From assembly GCF_000307855.1 (NCBI RefSeq), contig NZ_AJLR01000120.1, forward strand, positions 30,456 through 94,455: DNA of 64,000 nt. The letters run 5' to 3'. Below are positions 1 through 8,390 of this stretch, piece after piece (the first letter of the stretch is position 1; the number at the start of each line of letters is the position of its first letter). The translations under genes and the position numbers were made by a program. Under the pieces are notes generated by a model. That model did not search any database and was not told where the DNA came from. It was given only the letters and a program-made list of their open reading frames with translations. The DNA is from Schinkia azotoformans LMG 9581 (GTDB lineage Bacteria; Bacillota; Bacilli; Bacillales; Bacillaceae_J).

Positions 1-2
1 GC

Positions 3-230
3 CAAAAAGGTATTGTCAATCTTGACGACATTCCTGCGGTAAATTGGATTGGGTTACTTACGTTAGTTGTAAGTACCTTTACCGGTATGGCCTTTTACCA
101 ACAAAATTGGTTCCAAGTACCTTTTATAATCTCAACGGTATGTGCCTTTGTCCTATATCTTGGATTGAATTATTTAAAGAGCCAGTTTACTTCTTCTAAG
201 AAAAATAATTTGAATAATATTTCAGGTTAA
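3..230 (+). CDS. C-terminal end of a membrane permease (partial, runs off the window)
   Basis: The frame is open from the window edge to a TAA at 228-230, giving about 75 C-terminal residues. Two hydrophobic stretches (around NWIGLLTLVVSTFTGMAF and VPFIISTVCAFVLYLGLNYL) are followed by a charged tail, as at the end of a multi-pass transporter. The pattern resembles the last two helices of NCS1-type nucleobase permeases, but too little is present to be sure. It lies 70 bases upstream of the amine-oxidation operon on the same strand, so it could carry that operon's substrate; this is inference. Confidence 0.55.
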   Translation, partial: QKGIVNLDDIPAVNWIGLLTLVVSTFTGMAFYQQNWFQVPFIISTVCAFVLYLGLNYLKSQFTSSKKNNLNNISG

Positions 231-300
231 TTTTCTAAACAAATTCATCAACTATATTTTTTAATATAAGAAATTTATTAAGAGCTGGGAGAGATGAAGG

Positions 301-1542
301 ATGTCCATTAATTTCGAATTAACAGCGGAGCAAAAGAAATGGAAGGAGCTTTGCAAAGAGTTGGCACAAGATTTTGCTTTACGTGCCGATGAGCATGACA
401 GAAACCGCACTTCACCGGTTGAGAACTATCAAAAACTTTATGAAGCAGGCTTGTTTGGACTTACAATTCCAAAAAAATATGGAGGGCTTGGTTCTGGTTT
501 TCTAGGTTATACAATTGCTATTGAGGAATTAGCACAAGGCTGTGCAGCAACAGCGATGTCATGGAATATGCATGCAGCAGGCACAGCAGCCATCATGGAA
601 AATCCAGACATCCCCGAAGACAAGAAACAAGAAATCGCTGATCTTGTCATTAAGGAAGGGAAATTAATTTGTCAATCTGTATCAGAACCAACATCGTCCA
701 GCTTAATCGGGCAATCATACACACCTTCATTGATCGCTAAAAAAGTAGATGGCGGCTATATATTAAACGGAAGGAAAGCGTTTGCATCAATGTTTGAAGC
801 AAGTGATTATGTGTACATTTTCGCGCATCCAGAGGAAAGTTCAAATCCGCAAAGCAGTATTGGCTTCTTCATCTCAACGAAATCAGAGGGAATTAATGTC
901 ATTGATGTATGGGACACGTTAGGAATGCGTGCCACTCGCAGTAATACAGTTGAATATAATGATGTTTTTGTACCGGAAAATGCTGTGCTCCATAAAACAG
1001 AGGCCTTTTTAGAATCATTCATCTTCAAAAATGCAGCTTGGGCATTTGGAACATTTGCATCAATGTATTATGGAATTGGTCGCGGTATTGCAAATTGGGT
1101 GAAAGAAACGCTAACTACCCGTAAACCAAAAGGATATGCTCAGCCAATGGCTTATCATCCTGCAATGCGTTTACGTGCTGGAGAAATTTTCTCTGAAATG
1201 GAAGCGGCTAGATTAATGGTTTATTATGCAGCCTGGACACATGATACGAAAGGGCCTGGACCAGAAACGTACGCAGCTTGTCTGCGAGCTAAATATATTA
1301 TGATGCAAGCAGTTAGCGCAACCGTTCGCTCAGCATCAATTGCTTGTGGTGCCCATGGATTAGTAAAAGGCTTACCGTTTGAAAGAATGGTTCGTGATGC
1401 GTTTACCGCACCAATTATGCCGCCGAACGAGGATGCGGTTCTTGACCAAATCGCCGTTATCGATTTAGGACTTAATCCTGAAGATTTACCAGCATTCTTA
1501 AAGGAGGAAATTTGTAATGCAGAACCAGCAGAGATTAGCTAA
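301..1542 (+). CDS. Acyl-CoA dehydrogenase-family flavoprotein
   Basis: 413 residues with the full acyl-CoA dehydrogenase layout: helical N-terminal domain (about 1-120), beta domain (120-235) and C-terminal four-helix domain. Family landmarks are 'GLFGLTIPKKYGGLG' near residue 50, 'SVSEPTSSS' near 127, 'LNGRKAFAS' near 155, and 'MPPNEDAV' near the usual catalytic-Glu region. The EGT motif of true acyl-CoA dehydrogenases is not clear there, so this may be a flavin-dependent oxidase or hydroxylase of the same fold. The ATG follows GGGAGAG. It is the first gene of an operon with an SDR and a Rieske dioxygenase, overlapping the SDR by 26 bases. The operon context suggests action on an aromatic or amine substrate; the reaction is unknown. 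Confidence 0.8.
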   Translation: MSINFELTAEQKKWKELCKELAQDFALRADEHDRNRTSPVENYQKLYEAGLFGLTIPKKYGGLGSGFLGYTIAIEELAQGCAATAMSWNMHAAGTAAIMENPDIPEDKKQEIADLVIKEGKLICQSVSEPTSSSLIGQSYTPSLIAKKVDGGYILNGRKAFASMFEASDYVYIFAHPEESSNPQSSIGFFISTKSEGINVIDVWDTLGMRATRSNTVEYNDVFVPENAVLHKTEAFLESFIFKNAAWAFGTFASMYYGIGRGIANWVKETLTTRKPKGYAQPMAYHPAMRLRAGEIFSEMEAARLMVYYAAWTHDTKGPGPETYAACLRAKYIMMQAVSATVRSASIACGAHGLVKGLPFERMVRDAFTAPIMPPNEDAVLDQIAVIDLGLNPEDLPAFLKEEICNAEPAEIS

Positions 1543-2296
1543 TAAGGTCGCAATTATTACTGGAGCAGGCAGCGGAATTGGCAGAGCAACAGCCCTAAGA
1601 TTTGCTGAAGAAGGAGCAAAGTTAGTATTGAATGATATTAGCCATGCTAGATTAGAAGAGGTAGCTGCAGAATTAGATTGTCCGGACAGATGTGAACTTG
1701 TAAGTGGTGACGTTTCTTCGGAAGCAACTGCACAATTATTGAAGGATACAGCTCTAGAGAGTTTTGGACGGATTGATATTCTAGTTAATAACGCAGGTAT
1801 TCATTGGATTCAAGATATAACCGAAACAACGGTGGATGATTTCGATCACGTAATCAATGTTAATTTGAAAAGCATGTTTTTAAACTGTAAAAATGTCATC
1901 CCTGAAATGATTAAACAAGGGAATGGTGGAGCTATTGTTAATTTGAGTTCTGTTTCAGGCTATGTCGGCCAAGAAATGATGGGCAAGAGTACATTCCTAT
2001 ATAACATGACAAAGGCGGCGATTTTACAGATGAGCCGGTCACTGGCGACTCGCTATGCAAAAGAGGGCATTCGTGTTACTTGTGTTTCCCCAGGGGTGAC
2101 AAAGACAAATCAAATTACAACTGAGCATACTTCGGATTTAGAAGGATTTTGGCAGGCAGTTGAAGGGGTTCAACCGCTTGGAAGATACGCAGATCCAAGG
2201 GAAATTGCAAATTGTATCGTATTTTTAGCGTCTGATGAAGCGTCCTTTGTAACGGGCTCTTCCTTAGTCGTTGATGGTGGTTATTTAGCTCTTTAA
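1517..2296 (+). CDS. Short-chain dehydrogenase/reductase
   Basis: 259 residues, a classical SDR. The Rossmann glycine motif 'TGAGSGIGRA' is near residue 16, 'NNAG' near 91, catalytic Ser in 'NLSSVSG' near 143, and the YxxxK pair in 'YNMTKAA' near 160. The C-terminal 'LASDEASFVTGSSLVVDGGY' is the usual family ending. The start inside the upstream gene is supported by AAAGGAGG at the right distance. Beside a Rieske dioxygenase an SDR often oxidises a cis-dihydrodiol, but true aniline-type oxidation does not need that step, so the substrate is open. NAD(P) dependence is inferred from the family. Confidence 0.88.
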   Translation: MQNQQRLANKVAIITGAGSGIGRATALRFAEEGAKLVLNDISHARLEEVAAELDCPDRCELVSGDVSSEATAQLLKDTALESFGRIDILVNNAGIHWIQDITETTVDDFDHVINVNLKSMFLNCKNVIPEMIKQGNGGAIVNLSSVSGYVGQEMMGKSTFLYNMTKAAILQMSRSLATRYAKEGIRVTCVSPGVTKTNQITTEHTSDLEGFWQAVEGVQPLGRYADPREIANCIVFLASDEASFVTGSSLVVDGGYLAL

Positions 2297-2331
2297 TTAC
2301 TGAACTATGAAAAATGAGGTAGGTGGAAATC

Positions 2332-3666
2332 ATGAATCAACAGAATATAAATGAACACAATTGGGATGTACTCATTAAACATGATCGAGTTCATCAGAAA
2401 TTGTATACTGATCCAACTATATTTGCAGAGGAAATGACGAAAATCTTTGGGATGACATGGGTTTATTTGGCTCATGAAAGTGAAGTGCCAAATGTAAATG
2501 ATTATAAAACGGGCTACCTTGGCAGCCGCCCGATAATTGTTGTCAGGGATCGCAATGACGAGTTCCGGGTTTTGTTTAACCGCTGTACACACCGTGGGGC
2601 CACAGTTTGTCGCAATGATCGTGGTTCCGCCAAGGTGTTCACCTGCCCGTACCATGGCTGGAATTTTAAAAATAACGGAGAACTGGCTGGTGTACCATGG
2701 CCTAAAGCATACGGTGATGATTTTGATACTAGTGAATGGGGGTTGAAACAAGCGAGAGTGGAAAGCTACCGTGGCTTTATTTTTGGAACTTTAAATCTTA
2801 ATGCTCCGAGTCTCGTCGACTATTTAGGTCCTGCTAGAGAATTACTCGATCAATGGCTTGATCGTTATGATGGGAAGAAACTAGTAGTCGGCAACGCTCA
2901 CCGCATGATCTATAAAGGAAATTGGAAATTAACGTATGATAACGCAGCGGATGGATACCATGTGTCTTTTTCACATCGTTCTTTATTTGAAACAGCGGGA
3001 CGAATGGGAGAGGACAAGGATATGTCTTATTTTGCCGAAAGTCCGGATTATGGACCGATGGTTGTTCAATATCTTGGCAATGGCCATACGTTCATCGATC
3101 AACGTCCTAACTATAAAAATATTGGTGATTTCTGGAAACAACAGCGTCCGCAACCAGGCAGAGAAGTATATGAAGAAATGATTAGAGAGCGGTACCAAGA
3201 AGAAGCTGATGCCTTGTTAGATCAAGCGATCGGTGCTCAAATGAATCTTAACATATTTCCAAACCTCTGCTTAATTGGAAATCAAATTCAAGTGATCCAG
3301 CCGTATGCGGTGGATAAGACAGAGTTGACCTGGTATTCAACGACGGTAGATGGGTTGCCGGAAGAAATCAATATGCTGAGAATGCGCACACAAGAGGATT
3401 TTCCTGCTTTTGGTGAGCCAGATGATATGACGAATTTTGAAGAATGTCATCTTGGCTTAACGATTCCTGAGGTGGAATGGGTTCATACCGGTCGCGGCTT
3501 AGGAATACCGGATCGTCAAACAGTCGACGAACGTGGTGTTATCTCAGGTCCTGTTACAGATGAATTGCATATCCGTAATTATTATCAAGAGTGGAAACGA
3601 CTTATGGGCCAGCCGTCACTAAAAACTCTTTGTGAAAATGTTAAAGGAGGTGTGTCATCAGTATGA
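2332..3666 (+). CDS. Aromatic-ring-hydroxylating dioxygenase, Rieske alpha subunit
   Basis: About 444 residues. The N-terminal Rieske domain has the [2Fe-2S] motif CTH...CPYHGW at about residues 85-108. The catalytic domain has the mononuclear iron motif in 'DNAADGYHVSFSH' (D-x2-H-x4-H) near 205. Length and layout fit the large subunit of aromatic dioxygenases. I take ATG 2332 rather than GTG 2323 because AGGTGG sits just before it. The beta subunit follows with a 4-base overlap. With the glutamine-synthetase-like and amidotransferase-like genes downstream, the closest functional model is the aniline dioxygenase large subunit (AtdA3/TdnA1). No dedicated reductase lies in the cluster, so electrons must come from elsewhere. 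Confidence 0.92.
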   Translation: MNQQNINEHNWDVLIKHDRVHQKLYTDPTIFAEEMTKIFGMTWVYLAHESEVPNVNDYKTGYLGSRPIIVVRDRNDEFRVLFNRCTHRGATVCRNDRGSAKVFTCPYHGWNFKNNGELAGVPWPKAYGDDFDTSEWGLKQARVESYRGFIFGTLNLNAPSLVDYLGPARELLDQWLDRYDGKKLVVGNAHRMIYKGNWKLTYDNAADGYHVSFSHRSLFETAGRMGEDKDMSYFAESPDYGPMVVQYLGNGHTFIDQRPNYKNIGDFWKQQRPQPGREVYEEMIRERYQEEADALLDQAIGAQMNLNIFPNLCLIGNQIQVIQPYAVDKTELTWYSTTVDGLPEEINMLRMRTQEDFPAFGEPDDMTNFEECHLGLTIPEVEWVHTGRGLGIPDRQTVDERGVISGPVTDELHIRNYYQEWKRLMGQPSLKTLCENVKGGVSSV

Positions 3667-4241
3667 TAAAGGATAGTTCGAAAGTATCCTATTATATGAA
3701 TGATGAATTCTACTCTGGACTGTTGGATGGATTGAAGGATTGGGATACTGAAACGGGTAAAGCAACTCAAAAGGTATGCCGTGAAATTGAACAATTTTTG
3801 TTTCGTGAGTCACGATTAGTTGATGAAGGTAAACTGGAAGATTGGCTTGATTTGTTCGGTTTTGAATGCCTTTATTGGGTGCCGATTACACCTGGAGGTG
3901 GAAACCCACTGAAGGAAGTTTCCCATGCCTTTGATGACAGGAGACGGCTTGAGGATCGAATTTATCGACTTCGTACCGGCTATGCTTATTCGCAAATTCC
4001 AGCTTCACGCACACTTCGGATGTTAAGTAACATCGAAGTATGGAAAGATGGCAAGGAGGATTTAGTTCGTGTACGGGCAAATTTCATGCTAACTGAGTTA
4101 AGAGCAGGCAAACAAAAACTATATTCCGGTTGGAATGGCTATCGTCTGAAAAAAGAAAATGGTGTATGGAAAATAAACGTTAAACAAGTTAATTTAATTG
4201 ACAGCGACCAAGGTCATGAAAATATGACATTTATCCTCTAA
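3663..4241 (+). CDS. Aromatic-ring-hydroxylating dioxygenase beta subunit
   Basis: 192 residues, the usual size for the small, structural subunit with an NTF2-like fold. The family block 'YWVPITPGGGNPLKEVSHAFDDRRRLEDRIYRL' (shown here by its parts YWVP, DDRRRLEDR and the following SRTLRMLSNIEV) is intact. The start codon overlaps the stop of the alpha subunit (ATGA), so translation is probably coupled and stoichiometric. It would correspond to AtdA4/TdnA2 in aniline systems. The next gene follows after 47 bases without a visible terminator. Confidence 0.92.
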   Translation: MIKDSSKVSYYMNDEFYSGLLDGLKDWDTETGKATQKVCREIEQFLFRESRLVDEGKLEDWLDLFGFECLYWVPITPGGGNPLKEVSHAFDDRRRLEDRIYRLRTGYAYSQIPASRTLRMLSNIEVWKDGKEDLVRVRANFMLTELRAGKQKLYSGWNGYRLKKENGVWKINVKQVNLIDSDQGHENMTFIL

Positions 4242-4288
4242 AATAGACAGAAAATTACAAACATTTAATAAAAAAGGAGACGGTAAAA

Positions 4289-5797
4289 ATGAGAGAAATG
4301 TTAAAAATAAGTACTGAGGGTTTTATCTGGCGCCATAATTTATGGAATGAGGAGCAAGTAAATGCCATTCAGAGGATTCTCAAAACAATTGAGGAAAAAA
4401 ATCTGCGCCTTATACGAGTTGCATGGGCTGACCAGCACGGTATTTCGAGAGCAAAAACATTAACAATCCCCGCTTTTATGAGTGCTCTTAAGGATGGCAT
4501 TGATTTTAATACGGGTCCTCTCTTTTTTGATACAGCCAATGCGATTGTGTTTAACCCGTTTATTAAAGGTGGCGGATTCGATCTTGAGGAATTGACGGGC
4601 TGTCCAAACTATACACTTGTACCAGACCCGCTTACGTTCAAGATTCTTCCTTGGGCTCCAAATACCGGTTGGATCTTATCGGATGCTTACTTAAAAACAG
4701 GTGAAATACTCCCGTTTGATAGCCGCCAAATTTGTCGTAAGGCACTAAAAGAATTAAATGAAAAAGGCTATGACTTAGTTTCAGGACTTGAAGTAGAGTT
4801 TTCATTAACGAAAATAGTCAGTGATGAGATTAATCCAGAATTATTAGGAGCACCGGGCTCTCCTGGTCAGCCTCCCAAAGTTCGACCAGTGGCAAGAGGA
4901 TACCAGTATCAGTTGGAAGCACATAATGATGAAATCGATGAGGTCATTCAACTTATCGTCGAAAACATTGAAGCGCTTGGGCTACCATTACGTACGATTG
5001 AAGATGAGTGGGGACCTAGCCAAATTGAAGTAACATTTGCGCCTATGCGTGGAATCGAAGCGGCAGATGCAATGCTGTTATTTAGAACAGCTGTTAAACA
5101 AATTTGTAAAAGACATGGCTATTTAGCAACGTTTATGTGCCGACCTTCCATCCCAGGATTTTTCTCAAGTGGTTGGCATTTGCATCAATCCTTAGTAGAT
5201 GTGAATACAGGTGAGAATCTGTTTATGCCGGAAGTTGAAACAGAGTCATTATCTGTACTTGGAAAGCACTATACTGCGGGGATTTTGAAGAATGCTAGGG
5301 CGGCAACGGTATTTACAACACCAACGATTAATGGTTATAAGCGCTTCAAGCCGAATTCATTAGCGCCTGACCGTGCAGGATGGGGCGTTGACAATCGTGG
5401 AACGATGATTCGTGTTTTAGGAGGATATGGAGACAAGGCGACCCATTTTGAAAATAGAGCTGGTGAACCAGCTGCGAATCCGTACTTATATTTTGCATCA
5501 CAGATTTTTGCAGGATTAGATGGAATTGAAAATCGCTTAGATCCAGGACCTGCAAGTAGTGAAGCCTATATGGACCAGAGGGAATTGATTCCAAAAAGCC
5601 TGCAGGAAGCGGTAGATTCATTGCGTGAAAATGGAACATACCAAAATAAGATGGGAAAGATGTTTGTTGATTATATCATCAGAATGAAGGAAAGTGAAAT
5701 CTCTCGTTATATGGCATACGTAGAAAATGAGAAGGTTGAAGACTATCAAAATATTGTAACAGAATGGGAGCATAAAGAGTATTTTGAAAACTTTTAA
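4289..5797 (+). CDS. Glutamine-synthetase-like amine ligase (gamma-glutamylanilide synthase type)
   Basis: 502 residues. GS-fold blocks are recognisable: 'EVEFSL' near 170 (metal/glutamate site), 'SSGWHLHQSL' near 295 (equivalent of GMHVHQS), 'NGYKRFKPNSLAPDRAGWG' near 350, and 'NPYLYFASQIFAGLDGI' near 400. It differs from housekeeping GlnA in many positions and is not near glnR. In aniline-degrading proteobacteria a GS-like protein (AtdA1/TdnQ) condenses glutamate with the amine before ring dioxygenation; the neighbouring Rieske subunits and class II amidotransferase support the same role here. The start has AAAAAGGAGA in place. Other GS-like amine ligases (isopropylamine or polyamine pathways) are the alternative for the exact substrate. 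Confidence 0.82.
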   Translation: MREMLKISTEGFIWRHNLWNEEQVNAIQRILKTIEEKNLRLIRVAWADQHGISRAKTLTIPAFMSALKDGIDFNTGPLFFDTANAIVFNPFIKGGGFDLEELTGCPNYTLVPDPLTFKILPWAPNTGWILSDAYLKTGEILPFDSRQICRKALKELNEKGYDLVSGLEVEFSLTKIVSDEINPELLGAPGSPGQPPKVRPVARGYQYQLEAHNDEIDEVIQLIVENIEALGLPLRTIEDEWGPSQIEVTFAPMRGIEAADAMLLFRTAVKQICKRHGYLATFMCRPSIPGFFSSGWHLHQSLVDVNTGENLFMPEVETESLSVLGKHYTAGILKNARAATVFTTPTINGYKRFKPNSLAPDRAGWGVDNRGTMIRVLGGYGDKATHFENRAGEPAANPYLYFASQIFAGLDGIENRLDPGPASSEAYMDQRELIPKSLQEAVDSLRENGTYQNKMGKMFVDYIIRMKESEISRYMAYVENEKVEDYQNIVTEWEHKEYFENF

Positions 5798-5833
5798 TAC
5801 TGATACTATCGATTTGAAAGTAGAGGTGGCAGG

Positions 5834-6109
5834 ATGATGACAGAAAGAGAACAAGCAAATATTGAAAATACGGATGTTGAATTACAAAAACAAATCCAAC
5901 ATCTTCAGAAAACCATTCAGATATACGAGCAGTTAGCTGAAGCAGTCCGCACCGCTGCAGTCATCGATAGAAGCATTTATACAGGTGAACGGGATAACGA
6001 TTGGCTTTCCATAGATCGAGATGACTATGTCAAAATCATGGCTATTATTTCTCAACTTGATATCTGGAAGCCTTGGAATCACACGATCCAACCGCGGATC
6101 ACAAAGTAA
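5834..6109 (+). CDS. Small protein of unknown function in the amine-oxidation operon
   Basis: 91 residues. The first 45 are polar and likely helical, possibly coiled coil ('LQKQIQHLQKTIQIYEQLAEA'), followed by a more hydrophobic tail with 'WLSIDRDDY' and 'QLDIWKPW'. No signal peptide or membrane segment. GAGGTGG precedes the first of two ATGs. It sits between the GS-like ligase and the amidotransferase, and a terminator hairpin follows directly, so it is the last gene of the first transcript segment. I do not recognise the family. A small regulatory or accessory subunit of the ligase or dioxygenase is possible but unsupported. Confidence 0.6.
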   Translation: MMTEREQANIENTDVELQKQIQHLQKTIQIYEQLAEAVRTAAVIDRSIYTGERDNDWLSIDRDDYVKIMAIISQLDIWKPWNHTIQPRITK

Positions 6110-6117
6110 ATTAGATT

Positions 6118-6148
6118 CCCATCAGGGAGCTCCTCTGATGGGGGTTTT
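6118..6148 (+). terminator. Rho-independent terminator inside the amine-oxidation operon
   Basis: CCCATCAG pairs with CTGATGGG around a 9-base loop and is followed by GGTTTT. It lies between the 91-residue gene and the amidotransferase, so it may lower expression of the distal genes. Confidence 0.8.
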
Positions 6149-6189
6149 ATCTGTTTATATCGAGATTATAAATGAAGGAGTGGGAATGG

Positions 6190-6921
6190 ATGTGTGAATT
6201 ATTTACGGTTAAATCCGATGAAAATATACCAATTGAATGGATTTTTCATTATGCAAAGCTACTTGAAGAATACGGGTTTGCTGGATTTGGCTGGGGCATG
6301 GCTTGGAAATGTGAAGATGGACAGATTCGAAGATATCGTGCGATAGAAGGTGTGAGAAATGATATTCTTGCTCCACAAACTTTGAAAGGGATTGTATCCA
6401 AAGAATACCTTGTTCATTTGCGCAGACCAAGCTTAATGAAATCAATGGCATTTAACAATTCCCAACCGTACTTAAATGAAGATCAGTCACTCGCTTTTGC
6501 ACACAATGGCTATTTTAAAAATCATGATCAATATCGTTCTTTTTACGCAAATGAATTGGCAGGTACTTCTGATAGTGAAGTAGGATATCGATATTATTTA
6601 ATGAAGCTTAATGAACAAAAAGACCCGATTATTTCTCTTGAATTAACACATCAGATATTGGAGGGGAATGCAAACCTTATTGCATTTCGAAAGAATGAAG
6701 TGACTCTTTTATATGCAGGAAATAATGATAACAAGATGTATACCTTTAATCTTGGTGGTGTCAGATGTGCATCAACTTCTCTCCATAGTCAGGACGACTA
6801 TTTATTCCAAGCAATTTTTCCGACAGCTACTAATATAAAACAAATCCCATTATTTACTGGGTGTGAATTAACTTTTGGCCAATTAGAAAATAAAAGCTAC
6901 AAAGAGAGTTCAATGAAGTAG
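6190..6921 (+). CDS. Class II glutamine amidotransferase-like protein (N-terminal Cys)
   Basis: 243 residues from ATG 6190. This start places Cys at position 2 (MCELFTV), the nucleophile of class II amidotransferases after Met removal, and GAAGGAGTGG lies just before it; an ATG 18 bases upstream would bury the Cys. 'FAHNGYF' near residue 105 is the glutamine-site AHNG motif, and 'SDSEVGYRYYL' follows as in the GATase II fold. In aniline operons a protein of this type (AtdA2/TdnT) works with the GS-like ligase; hydrolysis of the gamma-glutamyl amide is the proposed role. No synthase domain is fused, so it acts as an amidase or partner rather than a complete amidotransferase enzyme. Confidence 0.8.
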   Translation: MCELFTVKSDENIPIEWIFHYAKLLEEYGFAGFGWGMAWKCEDGQIRRYRAIEGVRNDILAPQTLKGIVSKEYLVHLRRPSLMKSMAFNNSQPYLNEDQSLAFAHNGYFKNHDQYRSFYANELAGTSDSEVGYRYYLMKLNEQKDPIISLELTHQILEGNANLIAFRKNEVTLLYAGNNDNKMYTFNLGGVRCASTSLHSQDDYLFQAIFPTATNIKQIPLFTGCELTFGQLENKSYKESSMK

Positions 6922-6955
6922 ATTTAAGAAACGCATTTCTAAAGGAGGAAAAATA

Positions 6956-7499
6956 ATGGTGAATTCAACTTAAGCGGGTAAAGAGTGATCCTCGACCAGC
7001 AAGCGATATCCTATTTACGCCTGCAATTGATTTAGAAAATGCTAAAGCAGAAATACTGGCATTAAAGAGTCAGGCAATTGAAAAAGAGCGGAATGTTGAT
7101 GTTCTTACGTTCTCACATGTAATTTGTCGTCCGACCGAGGAGGAAGCCCTCCAATATTGGGATTATGCTGCTAGAACGAATGCGGATTGGACAGCTGTAG
7201 AAAATGTCATTAAAATGCAATTTGCCAATTGTTATTCGTTCCCACATGAAGTTTTACATTTATTGCGTGAACGTTTTGCTTCAGGACATGGAGGATTTCC
7301 ATTGGTTGGGACACCAGAACAGGTTGCCGATGGAATAACAGCACTTGCCGAAGTAGGATTTAAGGGAACTACTTTATCGTTTGTTGACTACAATGATGAA
7401 TTCCCATATTTCCGTGATCATGTATTGCCAATTCTTACTGAACGTAGGCTGCGTGGAGATGGAAATAGAAATAGTTCAAGTTTGAACATCTCAAAGTAA
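6956..7499 (+). pseudogene. Luciferase-like (LLM) flavin monooxygenase, internal deletion
   Basis: A good ribosome binding site (AAAGGAGG) and ATG at 6956 lead into only five codons before a TAA at 6971. A second frame, open from about 6963 to the stop at 7497-7499, encodes about 178 residues of the C-terminal half of a luciferase-like flavin-dependent oxidoreductase: 'ASDILFTPAIDL', 'NVDVLTFSHVICRPT', 'FPLVGTPEQVADGI', 'TTLSFVDYNDEFPYF'. This frame has no start codon before an ATG at 7215. The family is normally about 350-380 residues, so roughly the first half was deleted with a frame change at the join, keeping the original start region. Probably nonfunctional. Confidence 0.75.
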
Positions 7500-7528
7500 T
7501 AACGAAGAGTAAAAGGAGTGTTTTCAGC

Positions 7529-7975
7529 ATGTCAAAAATTAAAGAAAAATTAACTAAAGAGTTAATAGATTTTTTACAAGGTGAAAGAATTATTTCTCTC
7601 ATTACTGTGGATAAAGAAACAAAAAAACCTACAGTCAGTACGATTTCTTGGTTATTTGCGCATGAAAGTGGTGAGAAAATTAAGTTTGCATTAGGTCATA
7701 AATCCTCAAGTATTGAAAATATTGAAAATGATCCATATATAGTTCTTAATGTAGTTGGTCCTGAAAGTTGTTATGAAATAAAAGGTACCGGAAATGTTTC
7801 GGAAATAATGCAAGGAACAATGAAGTTTAGAGTAGTAACAGTAGAGATCGATAGTGTAGAAGATGTCATTTTTTATGGCGGGAAAATTAATGCGGTACCA
7901 GGATATGAAAAAACATATGATGCTGAACTTGCTAATAAAATAGATCATGAGATTTACAGTGAATTAAAAAAATAA
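7529..7975 (+). CDS. PPOX-class (FMN-binding split-barrel) protein
   Basis: 148 residues resembling the pyridoxamine-5'-phosphate-oxidase-like fold: an N-terminal helix, then 'RIISLITVDKETKKPTVSTISW' strands, 'IKFALGHKSSSIENIENDPYIVLNV' and 'YEIKGTGNVSE'. Such proteins bind FMN or F420 and reduce or oxidise small molecules, or act as flavin carriers. AAAAGGAGTG precedes the ATG. It is the last gene before a strong terminator and may have served as flavin partner of the broken monooxygenase upstream; this is inference from position. Confidence 0.75.
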   Translation: MSKIKEKLTKELIDFLQGERIISLITVDKETKKPTVSTISWLFAHESGEKIKFALGHKSSSIENIENDPYIVLNVVGPESCYEIKGTGNVSEIMQGTMKFRVVTVEIDSVEDVIFYGGKINAVPGYEKTYDAELANKIDHEIYSELKK

Positions 7976-8011
7976 GGAATGGTGAAAAAGAATAAAAGTT
8001 TGAAGATATAC

Positions 8012-8047
8012 AAAAGGGTCTCAGCTAATAAACAGCTAAGACCTTTT
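8012..8047 (+). terminator. Rho-independent terminator
   Basis: AAAAGGGTCTCAGCT pairs with AGCTAAGACCTTTT (one mismatch) around a short A-rich loop. It ends the amine-oxidation region. Confidence 0.8.
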
Positions 8048-8386
8048 GATTTGATGTATATGAAAAAATACTAGCATCAGTTACGTATTATTTTGTTAAA
8101 TTCTGAAAGTATTCACTCTATATCAATTGTCCCTTTTTTTCGAATTGAAAGAGGTCGAGGATCGCATGCTGTTTAGAAAACAAAAGGAAATTTAGGTCAA
8201 ATCAGCTTGATATTTATTTACAAATTAATTGTCTTGACAAAGGGATACATTACAGTTGTGAACGATTGAACATTGGACCGTTGAAGTGGCGGTCTATTTC
8301 TTTTTGTTTAGTATTTTTATAGAATAGATTTATTGGCGATACTAAATATAAATTATACAAGTTTAATATTACACTTAGGAGGGGAA
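8048..8386. other. Intergenic region before rmuC
   Basis: About 340 bases without a credible gene. A weak hairpin (GACCG...CGGTC near 8275-8297) followed by a T-rich run could be a second terminator or leader structure. A TTGACA-like element lies near 8233, with no convincing -10 at the proper distance. I see nothing else. Confidence 0.4.
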
Positions 8387-8390
8387 ATGG

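Noticed and set aside
4289..5797. Housekeeping glutamine synthetase GlnA
   Set aside because: The sequence is divergent, lies in a dioxygenase operon, and has no GlnR partner nearby.
8233..8262. TTGACA element as rmuC promoter
   Set aside because: No acceptable -10 hexamer lies 16-18 bases downstream.
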